The notes under the pieces were generated by a model that was given only the letters and a program-made list of their open reading frames with translations, was not told where the DNA came from and made no database searches. Positions 24,529-32,258 of a stretch of DNA of 64,000 bases are shown piece by piece. Every line of letters starts with the position of its first letter. The first letter of the stretch is position 1. Position numbers and translations under genes: made by a program. Source of the stretch: Cellulomonas fengjieae (GTDB lineage Bacteria > Actinomycetota > Actinomycetes > Actinomycetales > Cellulomonadaceae); assembly GCF_018388465.1 (NCBI RefSeq), contig NZ_CP074404.1, positions 1,860,001 through 1,924,000 on the forward strand, read 5' to 3'.

Positions 24529-26388
24529 ATGACCGACGTCCTCTCAGCCGGCTCCCCACCGAGCCGTCCCCGCACGTTCCTGGTTGCTCAGGACACGTCC
24601 ATCAACCCGGCCAGCGCCGGCCCGCTCCAGTTCGACTGGATCGTCGAGCAGCTCAGCGCCACCCCCGGCGTGCACGTCGAGAAGACGCTGCGGCCGCAGA
24701 ACCTGCGTGCGATGAACCTCAGCAGCTCGGTCACCGACGAGGTCGTGGTCGCCACCATGACGGAGGACGTGGCGGCCGACCTCGGCCGGCACCCGCAGGT
24801 GCTGGTGGAGGAGGACGCCCCGCTGCTCCCGCAGCCGGCGGAGGTCGACGCCCCCACCGGGACGGTCGACGTCAACCCCGGTGTGCTCAGCCCGTTCGGG
24901 GTCAGCAGCTCGTGGACGGTGCAGGTGACGGGGACCGACGGCGCGCCGGTGGCCGAGGCGACCGTCTACCTCTACGGCAGCGGTGTCCCGGTCCAGGGGC
25001 GTACCGACGGCCAGGGCACGGTGACCCTCAGCCTGATGAACGAGAGCGACGCGACCCTGCGCGCCCTCTACGTCAACCCGGTCCGCGACTACTGGTCGCT
25101 GTGGCTGGCACGGCCGCCGCTGACCGGCGGTGCCACCACGACCATCACGCTGCAGCCGCTGGCGGACTCCACCACCGGGTTCCCGGGCACCGAGGTGCTC
25201 GGGTGGGGCCAGCAGGCGATGCGGCTGGACCAGGTGCCCGCCGACATGAGCGGGCGTGCCATCAAGGTCGCTGTGGTGGACTCCGGCGCCGCGGTGACCC
25301 ATCCCGACCTCGCCGCCATCGGCGAGGGTGTCGACCTCACCACCACGCCGACGAACGACACCCAGTGGCGCGACGACACGATCGCCCACGGATCCCACTG
25401 CAGCGGGGTGATCGCCGGCGCCCGCAACGGCAGCGGGGTCCGCGGGTTCGCCCCGGACGCCGAGCTGTTCGAGGCGCGGATCTTCCCCGGCGGCCGGATC
25501 AGCAGCCTGATCGACGCGGTGGACTACTGCATCGACCACGAGATCGACGTGGTCAACATGAGCCTGGGTACCGGCGGCACCTCGCAGATCATGTTGCAGA
25601 AGCTCGCACAGGCCAAGGAGCTGGGCGTGGCGTGCATCGTCGCGGCCGGGAACACCGGCGGAGAGGTGCAGTTCCCCGGCACCTCGCCCGACGTCCTCAC
25701 GGTCTCGGCGATCGGCCGAGACGGCACCTTCCCGGAGACCAGCTACCACGCGCAACAACGCTGGACGGGCGGGTCGGGGGACCAGGGCTACTTCTCCGCG
25801 CAGTTCTCCTGCCACGGCCCGGAGGTCGACGTCGCGGGACCGGGCGTCGCCGTGCTCTCGACCGTGCCGGCGACGGGGTACGCCTCCTGGGACGGCACCT
25901 CGATGGCCACCCCGCACGTCGCGGGGCTGGCCGCGCTCGTGCTGGCGCACCATCCCGACTTCCAGACCCCCGAGCTCCAGCTCCGCGGGGCGGCGCGCGT
26001 GGACCGGCTGTTCGCCATCCTCAAGGCCTCGGCCACCCCGCTCGCGTTCGGCGACCCGCACCGGGTCGGGCACGGCCTCCCGGACGCCCCACGTGCGCTC
26101 GGGCTGGACGCGGGCGCTGCGCCGGGCGGGCTGCAGGAGGCGCAGGCGACCGCCGTGCAGGTCGCGCTCGCGCAGCTGGCGCAGGCCATGTCCCGGGCCG
26201 GGCTGCTCGTGGACGTCGCGTCCGTCCAGCCGCTGGTCTCCGCCCACCTCGCGGCGGTCGACAGCACAGGCACCAGCACCCAGGTGCGGCGGGGTCTCGC
26301 CGACCTGCTCGCACGGATCCGCGGCGCAGGCCTGTGGAACAAGCGGCCGCCCGAGTTCTCTGCCGGCGCCGGCCGAACGCCGTTCTGA
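24529..26388 (+). CDS. S8-family serine protease (subtilase) with N-terminal pro- and beta-sandwich domains
   Basis: 619 residues. The catalytic triad is D251 (AVVDSG), H287 (HGSHC) and S458 (GTSMATPH), with oxyanion N375 (AAGN), so it should be active. Residues about 14-105 look like an I9-type prodomain and contain PASAGP at 27-32. Residues about 120-220 form a carboxypeptidase-regulatory-like beta-sandwich (VQVTGTDGAPVAEATVYL). The C-terminal 110 residues are helical and Ala/Gln-rich. No signal peptide or Tat motif is visible, which is unusual for subtilases and points to an intracellular protease. It is preceded by its putative inhibitor gene and followed by a second protease. Confidence 0.9.
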   Translation: MTDVLSAGSPPSRPRTFLVAQDTSINPASAGPLQFDWIVEQLSATPGVHVEKTLRPQNLRAMNLSSSVTDEVVVATMTEDVAADLGRHPQVLVEEDAPLLPQPAEVDAPTGTVDVNPGVLSPFGVSSSWTVQVTGTDGAPVAEATVYLYGSGVPVQGRTDGQGTVTLSLMNESDATLRALYVNPVRDYWSLWLARPPLTGGATTTITLQPLADSTTGFPGTEVLGWGQQAMRLDQVPADMSGRAIKVAVVDSGAAVTHPDLAAIGEGVDLTTTPTNDTQWRDDTIAHGSHCSGVIAGARNGSGVRGFAPDAELFEARIFPGGRISSLIDAVDYCIDHEIDVVNMSLGTGGTSQIMLQKLAQAKELGVACIVAAGNTGGEVQFPGTSPDVLTVSAIGRDGTFPETSYHAQQRWTGGSGDQGYFSAQFSCHGPEVDVAGPGVAVLSTVPATGYASWDGTSMATPHVAGLAALVLAHHPDFQTPELQLRGAARVDRLFAILKASATPLAFGDPHRVGHGLPDAPRALGLDAGAAPGGLQEAQATAVQVALAQLAQAMSRAGLLVDVASVQPLVSAHLAAVDSTGTSTQVRRGLADLLARIRGAGLWNKRPPEFSAGAGRTPF

Positions 26389-26424
26389 GCAGCCACGCAC
26401 GGCTGTCGGAGGAGGAGCGCGGAC

Positions 26425-26460
26425 ATGGTCGGGACAGCAGCGATGGCGGTCGGCTCATGA
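26425..26460 (+). CDS. 11-residue leader ORF translationally coupled to the trypsin-like protease
   Basis: ATG at 26425 is preceded by a near-perfect ribosome binding site GGAGGAGGAG (26408-26417) at 7-nt spacing. It encodes MVGTAAMAVGS and stops at TGA 26458-26460, overlapping the ATG of the protease gene (ATGA). The protease start has no ribosome binding site of its own at normal spacing, so ribosomes finishing the leader probably reinitiate there. Confidence 0.6.
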   Translation: MVGTAAMAVGS

Positions 26461-27485
26461 GCGAGACGGCGGCGGCCATCCCGAACGACGACAACCCCTC
26501 CAGCAGCGCGCCAGAACGGCTCCCGGAGCCCGACGACCCGTCGCGGGCGCTCCACGAGAAGGTCCGCGCAGCCCCCTCGTCGGCCTGGCGCCTCGAACCC
26601 GAGGAGCGCAAGCGCCGCTACCTGACCCGTCACGGCGTGGGCCTCCCGGCCCAGGCTCCGCCCGAGGAAGTCGACGACGCACTCGAACGGGTCATCGGAG
26701 CCCGCGACTTCCTGCCTGGCAACTGGCTGTCGCTCGGTGCGCGGCGGGCGGACGCGGTGGGCATGGTGCGGCTGCCAGGTCAGACGGCGACAGGGTTCCT
26801 GGTCTCACCCTGGCTGCTGCTGACCAACGCCCACGTCCTGCGCGACCCGGACAGCGCCCGCGGCCAGGAGGTCGTCTTCCGCTACGTGCTCGACGAGCGC
26901 GAGCGCGCCGGCCGCGCACGGACGGTCGGTCTCGACCCGGACGCCTGCTTCGTCACCGGGTCCGTCGACGACGACGGGCTGGACTTCACGGTCGTCGCCC
27001 TGGAGCCGTTCCCGAACGGGAAGCCGGCCGGGGCGACGCTGGGCGTCATCCCCCTGCGCGGCCTCACCGGCAAGGCCGTCCTCGGGGATCACCTCAACAT
27101 CATCCAGCACCCGGGTTTCAACACTCCGTTGCACGTCGCCCTGCGCAGCAACCTCCTGGTCGAGCTCGACGACGAGCGCCACCTCACGTACGAGACGGAC
27201 ACCGACTCGGGATCCTCCGGCTCGCCCGTCCTCAATGACGACTGGGACCTGGTCGCCCTCCACTCCCGGGCGGTCTCCGCCCGCGACGAGCACGGCCAGG
27301 ACATCGACCGGGACGGTCAGCTGGTCACCCGCGACACACCGGCGTCGCGCCGCGTCTGGGTGGCCAACCGCGGCGAGCGCGTGTCCGCCATCGTCGCGGA
27401 GCTCCGAGCACGAGCCCTCGACGCGGCCGGGAGCCGCGCGGGCGACCTCATCACCGAGGCACTGACCCTGGGGGGGAACACATGA
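26457..27485 (+). CDS. trypsin-like (S1-fold) serine protease, intracellular
   Basis: 342 residues. The triad is H126 (TNAHVL), D176 (GLDFTVV) and S254 (GSSGSPV), typical of S1-fold trypsin-like peptidases. The first 95 residues are a charged, helical domain (KVRAAPSSAWRLEPEERKRRYL...EEVDDALERVIG) resembling effector-associated or trypsin-co-occurring regions. There is no signal peptide, disulphide-type cysteine pair or membrane segment. It starts by reinitiation after the 11-residue leader, and its stop overlaps the hydrolase start (ATGA, 27482-27485). Trypsin-like domains of this type occur in actinobacterial conflict systems, where an activated protease is the effector or trigger. Confidence 0.88.
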   Translation: MSETAAAIPNDDNPSSSAPERLPEPDDPSRALHEKVRAAPSSAWRLEPEERKRRYLTRHGVGLPAQAPPEEVDDALERVIGARDFLPGNWLSLGARRADAVGMVRLPGQTATGFLVSPWLLLTNAHVLRDPDSARGQEVVFRYVLDERERAGRARTVGLDPDACFVTGSVDDDGLDFTVVALEPFPNGKPAGATLGVIPLRGLTGKAVLGDHLNIIQHPGFNTPLHVALRSNLLVELDDERHLTYETDTDSGSSGSPVLNDDWDLVALHSRAVSARDEHGQDIDRDGQLVTRDTPASRRVWVANRGERVSAIVAELRARALDAAGSRAGDLITEALTLGGNT

Positions 27486-28489
27486 CCGCGTTGCTGCTCG
27501 TGCACGGACGCAGCCAGCAGATGGCGAAGGAGCTCGGGCGCGACCAGGATGCCGTGGACCGCTACGTGGCCGGGAAGACCCGTACCTGGCTCGGCGGACT
27601 GGCCAGGGGATTCGTGCTCTCCGGGGCGGGTCCGGTGCCCGCGGACGTGACCTACTTCCCGTTCTACGGCAACGACCTGGCCGACGCCCTCGTGGCCTAC
27701 GAAGCGGCCGGTGGTCCGCGACCGGATCTCGAGGCGGGAGTGGACATCGCAGCTCTCCACCGCGAGATGGTGATCGAGGCGGCCGAGGAGACGGGGTTCC
27801 TGGCGTCGCACCACATGCTCGACCACGACGCCGCGACGATCGACGCGGTACGGGAGGTGGAGAGGCTGCGCCGCAGCGGGCAGGAGGCGGGATGGTCCGA
27901 CCTCCTGCAGCTGAAGATCGCCCGGTCGGCGTTGCAGTTCCTCTCGGACAAGACGGGCACGGCCGAGTGGGTCATCGAGCAGTACCTGCGGGATGTCGCC
28001 TACTACCTGGCCGACCGCGGCGCACGCGACCTGGTGCAGGGGCACGTGCGCAGGTCGATGGAGCAGGCGCGCGACGACGGGCACGGCGAGATCATCGTGA
28101 TCGCGCACAGCCTCGGCACCGTCGTCGCGTACGACGCGCTCGATGACCTGCCGGAGGGCGTGACGGTGCGGCTGTTCGTCACGGCCGGGTCCCCGCTGGG
28201 GCAGAAGGTGGTGCGTCGGAACCTGCGCGGCCCCGACGTCGGCTCGGAGCGCCGTCCCGTGCCGAGGTCGATCACCCCCGTCGCAGGTCAACCGACGTGG
28301 GTCAACGCCTACGACGTGCGCGACGTCGTGGCGGTGATCCATCCCATCGCCCACCTCTTCTCGGGCGGCGACGCGTCCATCCGGGACGAGCGGACCCACA
28401 ACCCGCTGTACCCGCACGCGATCGACGACTACCTGTCCGACCCGGACGTCGCCGGGCCGATCGCACAGGCGCTCGCCGCGGACCGGTGA
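27482..28489 (+). CDS. alpha/beta hydrolase (lipase/esterase-like) of the protease cassette
   Basis: 335 residues. The nucleophile S210 is in the elbow IAHSLGTV and the oxyanion loop follows the first strand (LLLVHGRS). Acid and base candidates are D278 (NAYDVRD) and H312 (NPLYPHAIDDYL). A helical insertion at about 85-195 may form a lid. The arrangement resembles intracellular lipase/PGAP1-like hydrolases; there is no secretion signal. It is coupled to the trypsin-like gene by an ATGA overlap, so the two probably act in one process. Candidate substrates are a lipid, thioester or ester; the sequence does not decide. Confidence 0.82.
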   Translation: MTALLLVHGRSQQMAKELGRDQDAVDRYVAGKTRTWLGGLARGFVLSGAGPVPADVTYFPFYGNDLADALVAYEAAGGPRPDLEAGVDIAALHREMVIEAAEETGFLASHHMLDHDAATIDAVREVERLRRSGQEAGWSDLLQLKIARSALQFLSDKTGTAEWVIEQYLRDVAYYLADRGARDLVQGHVRRSMEQARDDGHGEIIVIAHSLGTVVAYDALDDLPEGVTVRLFVTAGSPLGQKVVRRNLRGPDVGSERRPVPRSITPVAGQPTWVNAYDVRDVVAVIHPIAHLFSGGDASIRDERTHNPLYPHAIDDYLSDPDVAGPIAQALAADR

Positions 28490-28579
28490 GCGGTCAACCG
28501 GATCGGCGTTCGTCAGGGCCGGTTCGTACCACGGAGCCGAGCCGTGACAGGGACTCGCGCAGCGTGGTAGAGCGGGGGA

Positions 28580-29452
28580 GTGGGGGCAGCGGGGCCCGGG
28601 GGGGCGGCGGCGCTCGGTACGCGGGGTCGGCTGGTTGACCTCGCGGTGGCGGCCATGGACGGCATCGGGGTGGAACCGGCGTTCCCCGTGCGCCTGCTCA
28701 GCCTGCTCTGCGACGAGCTCGACGCGACCGGCGGCGGCGTGTGGCAACGCGTCGACTGGCGCACCGGGGACTCCGAGCTGTTCCTGCACGGCCAGCCACA
28801 GGCCTCGGTTCCGACGTTGCTGCAGGCCACCCGATCGCTGCGCCACACGCACCCGTTGCTGGTGGCGTGCGCCCGCGGCGAGCTGGCACCGCTGACGGCA
28901 CAGCAGGCCGCGGGAGGTCGCTCGGCATGGCAACGGTCGCCGTGCCAGCGATTCCTGGCCACCCTGGTGGAGTCGCCACAGATGGTGAGCGTCGGACTGC
29001 GTGGCGGCAGCACGGAGGTGTGTGGCCTGGCGTTCGCCCGGTCGGGGACGGACTTCACCCCGGCCGCACTGAGCTTCCTGGCCGAGGTGCAGCCGGTGCT
29101 CCAGGCGGTGGACCGGCACGTGACCCGGCTGAGCCGGTGGTCCGACACATCACCCGCCGGCGCCGCAGAGGTCGCGGGCCGGATCGGCCTCACGTCCCGC
29201 GAGGTCGAGGTGCTCGTCCTGGTCGCGGAAGGGCTGACCGCTACTGCGGCCTCGCGCCGGCTCGGCTGCTCGATCCGGACGGTGCACAAGCACGTCGGGC
29301 ACCTGTTCCAGAAGCTGCAGGTGCACGACCGGCTCGGTGCGGTGCTGGAGGCCCAGCGGCTCGGGCTGCTTCGTTTCCCCTCTCCGCTGTTCCGTTCCCG
29401 TGCCTACTCGCCCGTGGCAGCCGGTCGGGGACACGAGCCGCTCCCCACGTGA
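28580..29452 (+). CDS. LuxR-family transcriptional regulator downstream of the protease cassette
   Basis: 290 residues. The N-terminal 195 residues form a probable GAF/PAS-like sensory domain (AFPVRLLSLLCDELDATGG...). The C-terminal LuxR helix-turn-helix is at about 204-260 (LTSREVEVLVLVAEG...CSIRTVHKHVGHLF). It has no receiver domain. It lies 90 bp after the hydrolase on the same strand and may belong to the operon, giving the cassette a regulator at each end. The GTG start at 28580 is uncertain because the ribosome binding site is poor and purine-rich sequence continues into the frame. Confidence 0.82.
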   Translation: MGAAGPGGAAALGTRGRLVDLAVAAMDGIGVEPAFPVRLLSLLCDELDATGGGVWQRVDWRTGDSELFLHGQPQASVPTLLQATRSLRHTHPLLVACARGELAPLTAQQAAGGRSAWQRSPCQRFLATLVESPQMVSVGLRGGSTEVCGLAFARSGTDFTPAALSFLAEVQPVLQAVDRHVTRLSRWSDTSPAGAAEVAGRIGLTSREVEVLVLVAEGLTATAASRRLGCSIRTVHKHVGHLFQKLQVHDRLGAVLEAQRLGLLRFPSPLFRSRAYSPVAAGRGHEPLPT

Positions 29453-29470
29453 CGCCCCTGATCAGGCGTC
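29451..29470 (+). terminator. possible short hairpin after the LuxR gene
   Basis: GACGCC (29451-29456) and GGCGTC (29465-29470) frame a self-complementary centre right at the LuxR stop codon. The stem is short and lacks a U-tract, so it is only a candidate terminator. Confidence 0.3.
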
Positions 29471-29502
29471 GTGCCCGAGCGCCCCGACGCCTTCTGTGGC
29501 GG

Positions 29503-30123
29503 TCACGAGGGCGGGTACGGCTCGCGTGCCAGGAGCCGCGCAAGGTGCGCGGTGTGCGCGGCGAGGGTCGCGGTCGTCGACGCGACCGACTCCGGCGTCT
29601 GGTCGAGGTCCTGGTAGTCGACGCCCTCCATCGCACGGCCCACCCAGTACGTCACGGCACCGGCCGGGATCGTGAACCCCACGTCGTCGAGGGCCTGGAA
29701 GAGCTCGGCGCTGACGTGGTGCGCGCCGTCCTCGTTGCCGACGACCGCGACGGCGGCCACCTTGCCGTAGGTGAGGAGCCGGCCCTGGTCGTCCTTCTCG
29801 GACAGCTCGGCGTCGAGCCGCTCGAGGGCGCGCTTGGTGACGCTGGAGGGCTGGCCCATCCAGATGGGCGTGGCGACCACGAGGATGTGGGCCGCGAGGA
29901 TCTGCGCGCGGATCGCCGGCCAGGCGTCGCCGTCGCCCATGTCGGCCTGCACGCCGGGCCGGATGTCGTGGTCGACGAGGCGGATCACCGTCCCGGTGAC
30001 CCCGTGCGCGGACAGGGCGGAGAGGACCTGGCGTGCGAGCAGCTCGCTGCTCGAGGGTGCGGGGGAGGGGGAGAGGGTGCCGACGAGGACGACGGCCGTG
30101 AGGTCGGGCGTGGTGTTCGTCAT
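29503..30123 (-). CDS. flavodoxin-fold NAD(P)H-dependent FMN reductase-like protein
   Basis: 206 residues with a flavodoxin-like alpha/beta fold. The phosphate-binding loop lies around VLVGTLSPSPAPSSSELL (residues 11-28). The isoalloxazine-contacting segment TPIWMGQPSSVTKRALERL is at about 85-103, and the conserved glycine-rich VGNEDGAHH follows. Such proteins bind FMN and reduce flavins, quinones or azo compounds with NAD(P)H. It starts at the ATG at 30123 and is divergent from a small acidic ORF. Confidence 0.87.
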   Translation of the reverse strand: MTNTTPDLTAVVLVGTLSPSPAPSSSELLARQVLSALSAHGVTGTVIRLVDHDIRPGVQADMGDGDAWPAIRAQILAAHILVVATPIWMGQPSSVTKRALERLDAELSEKDDQGRLLTYGKVAAVAVVGNEDGAHHVSAELFQALDDVGFTIPAGAVTYWVGRAMEGVDYQDLDQTPESVASTTATLAAHTAHLARLLAREPYPPS

Positions 30124-30254
30124 CGAGGCATCGTGCGACCGGATCGGCGGGTCTGCCACTGGAGCGTGCGGACGACGTTCACCGACCGTCCCGGCGCGCG
30201 CGATCGGGCGCGGCGGCCTACCGTCGCAGCACGCCAGCCACCCGGAGGTGCTCC

Positions 30255-30410
30255 ATGAGTGACCCGATGCCCGACCCCGACCTGGTTCCCGACGCGCCGG
30301 ACTCCACCGAGCTCGACGACCGCGAGCAGTCGCCCGACGCGATCCTGCTCGGGGAGGACGAGCGCGAGACCGACGACGCCGCGGTCGGCTCGATCGAGCC
30401 GCCGGACTGA
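30255..30410 (+). CDS. small acidic hypothetical protein
   Basis: 51 residues, about a third Asp/Glu, Pro-rich at the N-terminus, predicted disordered. ATG at 30255 has a GGAGG ribosome binding site (30244-30248) at 6-nt spacing, which is the main support for it being real. Similar short acidic ORFs of unknown function occur in related actinobacteria and elsewhere in this window (54837-55037). Confidence 0.6.
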   Translation: MSDPMPDPDLVPDAPDSTELDDREQSPDAILLGEDERETDDAAVGSIEPPD

Positions 30411-30436
30411 CTGCGGACGTCAGCTGGCACGACGCG

Positions 30437-31180
30437 TCAGTGGGCGCCGCGCGCCCGCGCCTCCTCGACCGCCCGCTGGACGCCCGCCGTCCACGGCTCG
30501 CCGTGACCGGGCAGGACCGTCGATGCGCCGGTGGCGGCCAGCGCGTCCAGTGAGGCGAGCGCCTGCTCGCTGTCCGCGGTCGCCGCGCCGGCCACGATCT
30601 GCGGGCCGGGGACCGCGGTGTACGGGTCGAGGGTGACCAGCGCGTCGCCGCTCAGCACGGTGTCGCGCCCGGGCAGGTGCAGGGCGCAGTGGCCGTACGT
30701 GTGGCCCGGCGTCGGCACCACGACCGGCGACCCCGGCAGGTCGAGCGCGCCCGTCGGCGGCAGTGCCCGCAGACCGCTCACCCCCGGGACGCGCAGGGCG
30801 CCGGCGCGCGCCATCGCGGCGAGGATCCGCACCGCGCGCGGGTGCCGGATCGGGTAGAGGGCGCGCGGGTTCTCGTGCGCGTAGCGGTACGGGTGCTCCG
30901 CCAGGGCGAAGTCGTCCGGGTGCGCCCAGACCGGCAGCCCGAGCTCCGCCTGGACGCGGGCCGCGACGCCGGTGTGGTCGAAGTGCGCGTGCGTCAGGAC
31001 CAGGGCCGCAATGTCCTGCGGCCGGCGACCGTGCTCGCGCAACGCCCCCGCGAGCTGGGGCCACATCGCCGGGAGCCCGGCGTCCACGAGCAGGAGGCGG
31101 CCGTCCTCCTCGACGAGGTAGCAGCTGACGAAGGCGTGGCCGAGCCGGTAGACGCGGTCGGCGACCTCGGTGGTGATCAT
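30437..31180 (-). CDS. metallo-beta-lactamase-fold hydrolase
   Basis: 247 residues. The dinuclear zinc signature is H64-A-H66-F-D68-H69 (THAHFDH), followed by GHTYGHCALHL and SGDALV, with a final PGHGEP. Length and motifs match the glyoxalase-II-like/quorum-lactonase-like branch of MBL hydrolases. The substrate is unknown; thioesters or lactones are typical. ATG at 31180. It is divergent from the glycosyltransferase, with 193 bp between them. Confidence 0.88.
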   Translation of the reverse strand: MITTEVADRVYRLGHAFVSCYLVEEDGRLLLVDAGLPAMWPQLAGALREHGRRPQDIAALVLTHAHFDHTGVAARVQAELGLPVWAHPDDFALAEHPYRYAHENPRALYPIRHPRAVRILAAMARAGALRVPGVSGLRALPPTGALDLPGSPVVVPTPGHTYGHCALHLPGRDTVLSGDALVTLDPYTAVPGPQIVAGAATADSEQALASLDALAATGASTVLPGHGEPWTAGVQRAVEEARARGAH

Positions 31181-31373
31181 TCGGCGCTCCTGGGGGCGTG
31201 CCGTCGCCGCACGCCTCCGGACGGGTCGTCACGATCATGACCCGCCGTCGCGTGCCGTTCAACCGATGGCCCGCTGGACGCGCGCGAGCCGGTGGTGGTG
31301 CCTAGCCTGAGCAGGATCGGGACGGCGACGGCGCCCGTCGGCCGGTCGAGGAGCAGAGGCGGCACGAGCAGGG

Positions 31374-32222
31374 ATGATCAGGACCGTCGAGGACGCGCGC
31401 GTCACCGTCGTGGTGATGAGCCGCAACCGTCGAGCGGCGCTGCTCGACTCGCTGGCCCGGCACCGCGCGCCCGTGATCCTGGTCGACAACGGGTCGGACG
31501 ACGGCACGGTCCAGGCGGTCCGCGAGGTGTTCCCGGACGTCGAGGTCGTGGCGCTCGGAGGGAACATCGGGGCCGCGGCTCGCACCGAGGGCGCGCGTCG
31601 CGCTGCGACGCCGTTCGTCGCGTTCGCCGACGACGACTCGTGGTGGGCGCCGGGCTCGCTGCGCCGCGCGGCGGACGTGCTCGCCGCGTCGCCCCAGGTC
31701 GCGGTGGCGCACGCGCGGGTGCTGCTGGGCGAGGAGGAGCGGATCGACCCGTTCGACCGGGTCCTGGCCCGTTCGCCACTCAGCCCGGTGGGCGGACGGG
31801 CCTCGCTGCTGGGCTTCATGGCGTGCGGGTCGATGGTCCGCAGGGACGCCTTCCTCGACGTCGGCGGGTTCGACCCGATCGTGCGCTTTCCCGGCGAGGA
31901 GCAGCGGGTGGCCCTCGACCTGGTGGGCGCGGGGTGGTCGCTCGTGCACGTCCCGGAGGCGCTCGTGCACCACCACCCGTCGCCGATGCGCGACGCGCCG
32001 GAGGTCCGGGCGGCGGCCGTGACCCGCTCGCAGGTCCTCACCGCGGTCCTGCGCCTCCCGTGGTCCGACGTCCTGCGGGTGGGAGCACGGGCGTGCCGCC
32101 GGCCCGAAGGTCGCAGCGGCCTGCGCGCCGCCCTCCGTGACCTGCCCGCGGCCGCACGCGAGCGGCGCGTCGCCCCGGCGCGCGCCCTGCGGGCGTGGGA
32201 GACGGTGCGCAGGGCCGGGTGA
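31374..32222 (+). CDS. GT-A family 2 glycosyltransferase
   Basis: 282 residues with the GT2 N-terminal fold. It has VTVVVMSRNR at the start, VDNGSDDGT (nucleotide-sugar site), and the DxD-type metal motif ADDD (residues 85-88). The C-terminal region has the usual GGFDP and ED-like (GEEQRVALDL) elements. No transmembrane helices, so it acts in the cytoplasm on an unknown acceptor such as a glycolipid or cell-wall precursor. No other polysaccharide gene is adjacent. Confidence 0.87.
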   Translation: MIRTVEDARVTVVVMSRNRRAALLDSLARHRAPVILVDNGSDDGTVQAVREVFPDVEVVALGGNIGAAARTEGARRAATPFVAFADDDSWWAPGSLRRAADVLAASPQVAVAHARVLLGEEERIDPFDRVLARSPLSPVGGRASLLGFMACGSMVRRDAFLDVGGFDPIVRFPGEEQRVALDLVGAGWSLVHVPEALVHHHPSPMRDAPEVRAAAVTRSQVLTAVLRLPWSDVLRVGARACRRPEGRSGLRAALRDLPAAARERRVAPARALRAWETVRRAG

Positions 32223-32258
32223 GCGCGGTCGGTCCGTCGGGGCGGCCCCCTGGAAAGG

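Noticed and set aside
24544..26400. 618-codon frame antisense to the subtilase
   Set aside because: High-GC shadow frame with Arg/Gly/Pro-rich, low-complexity composition. The opposite strand has an intact catalytic triad.
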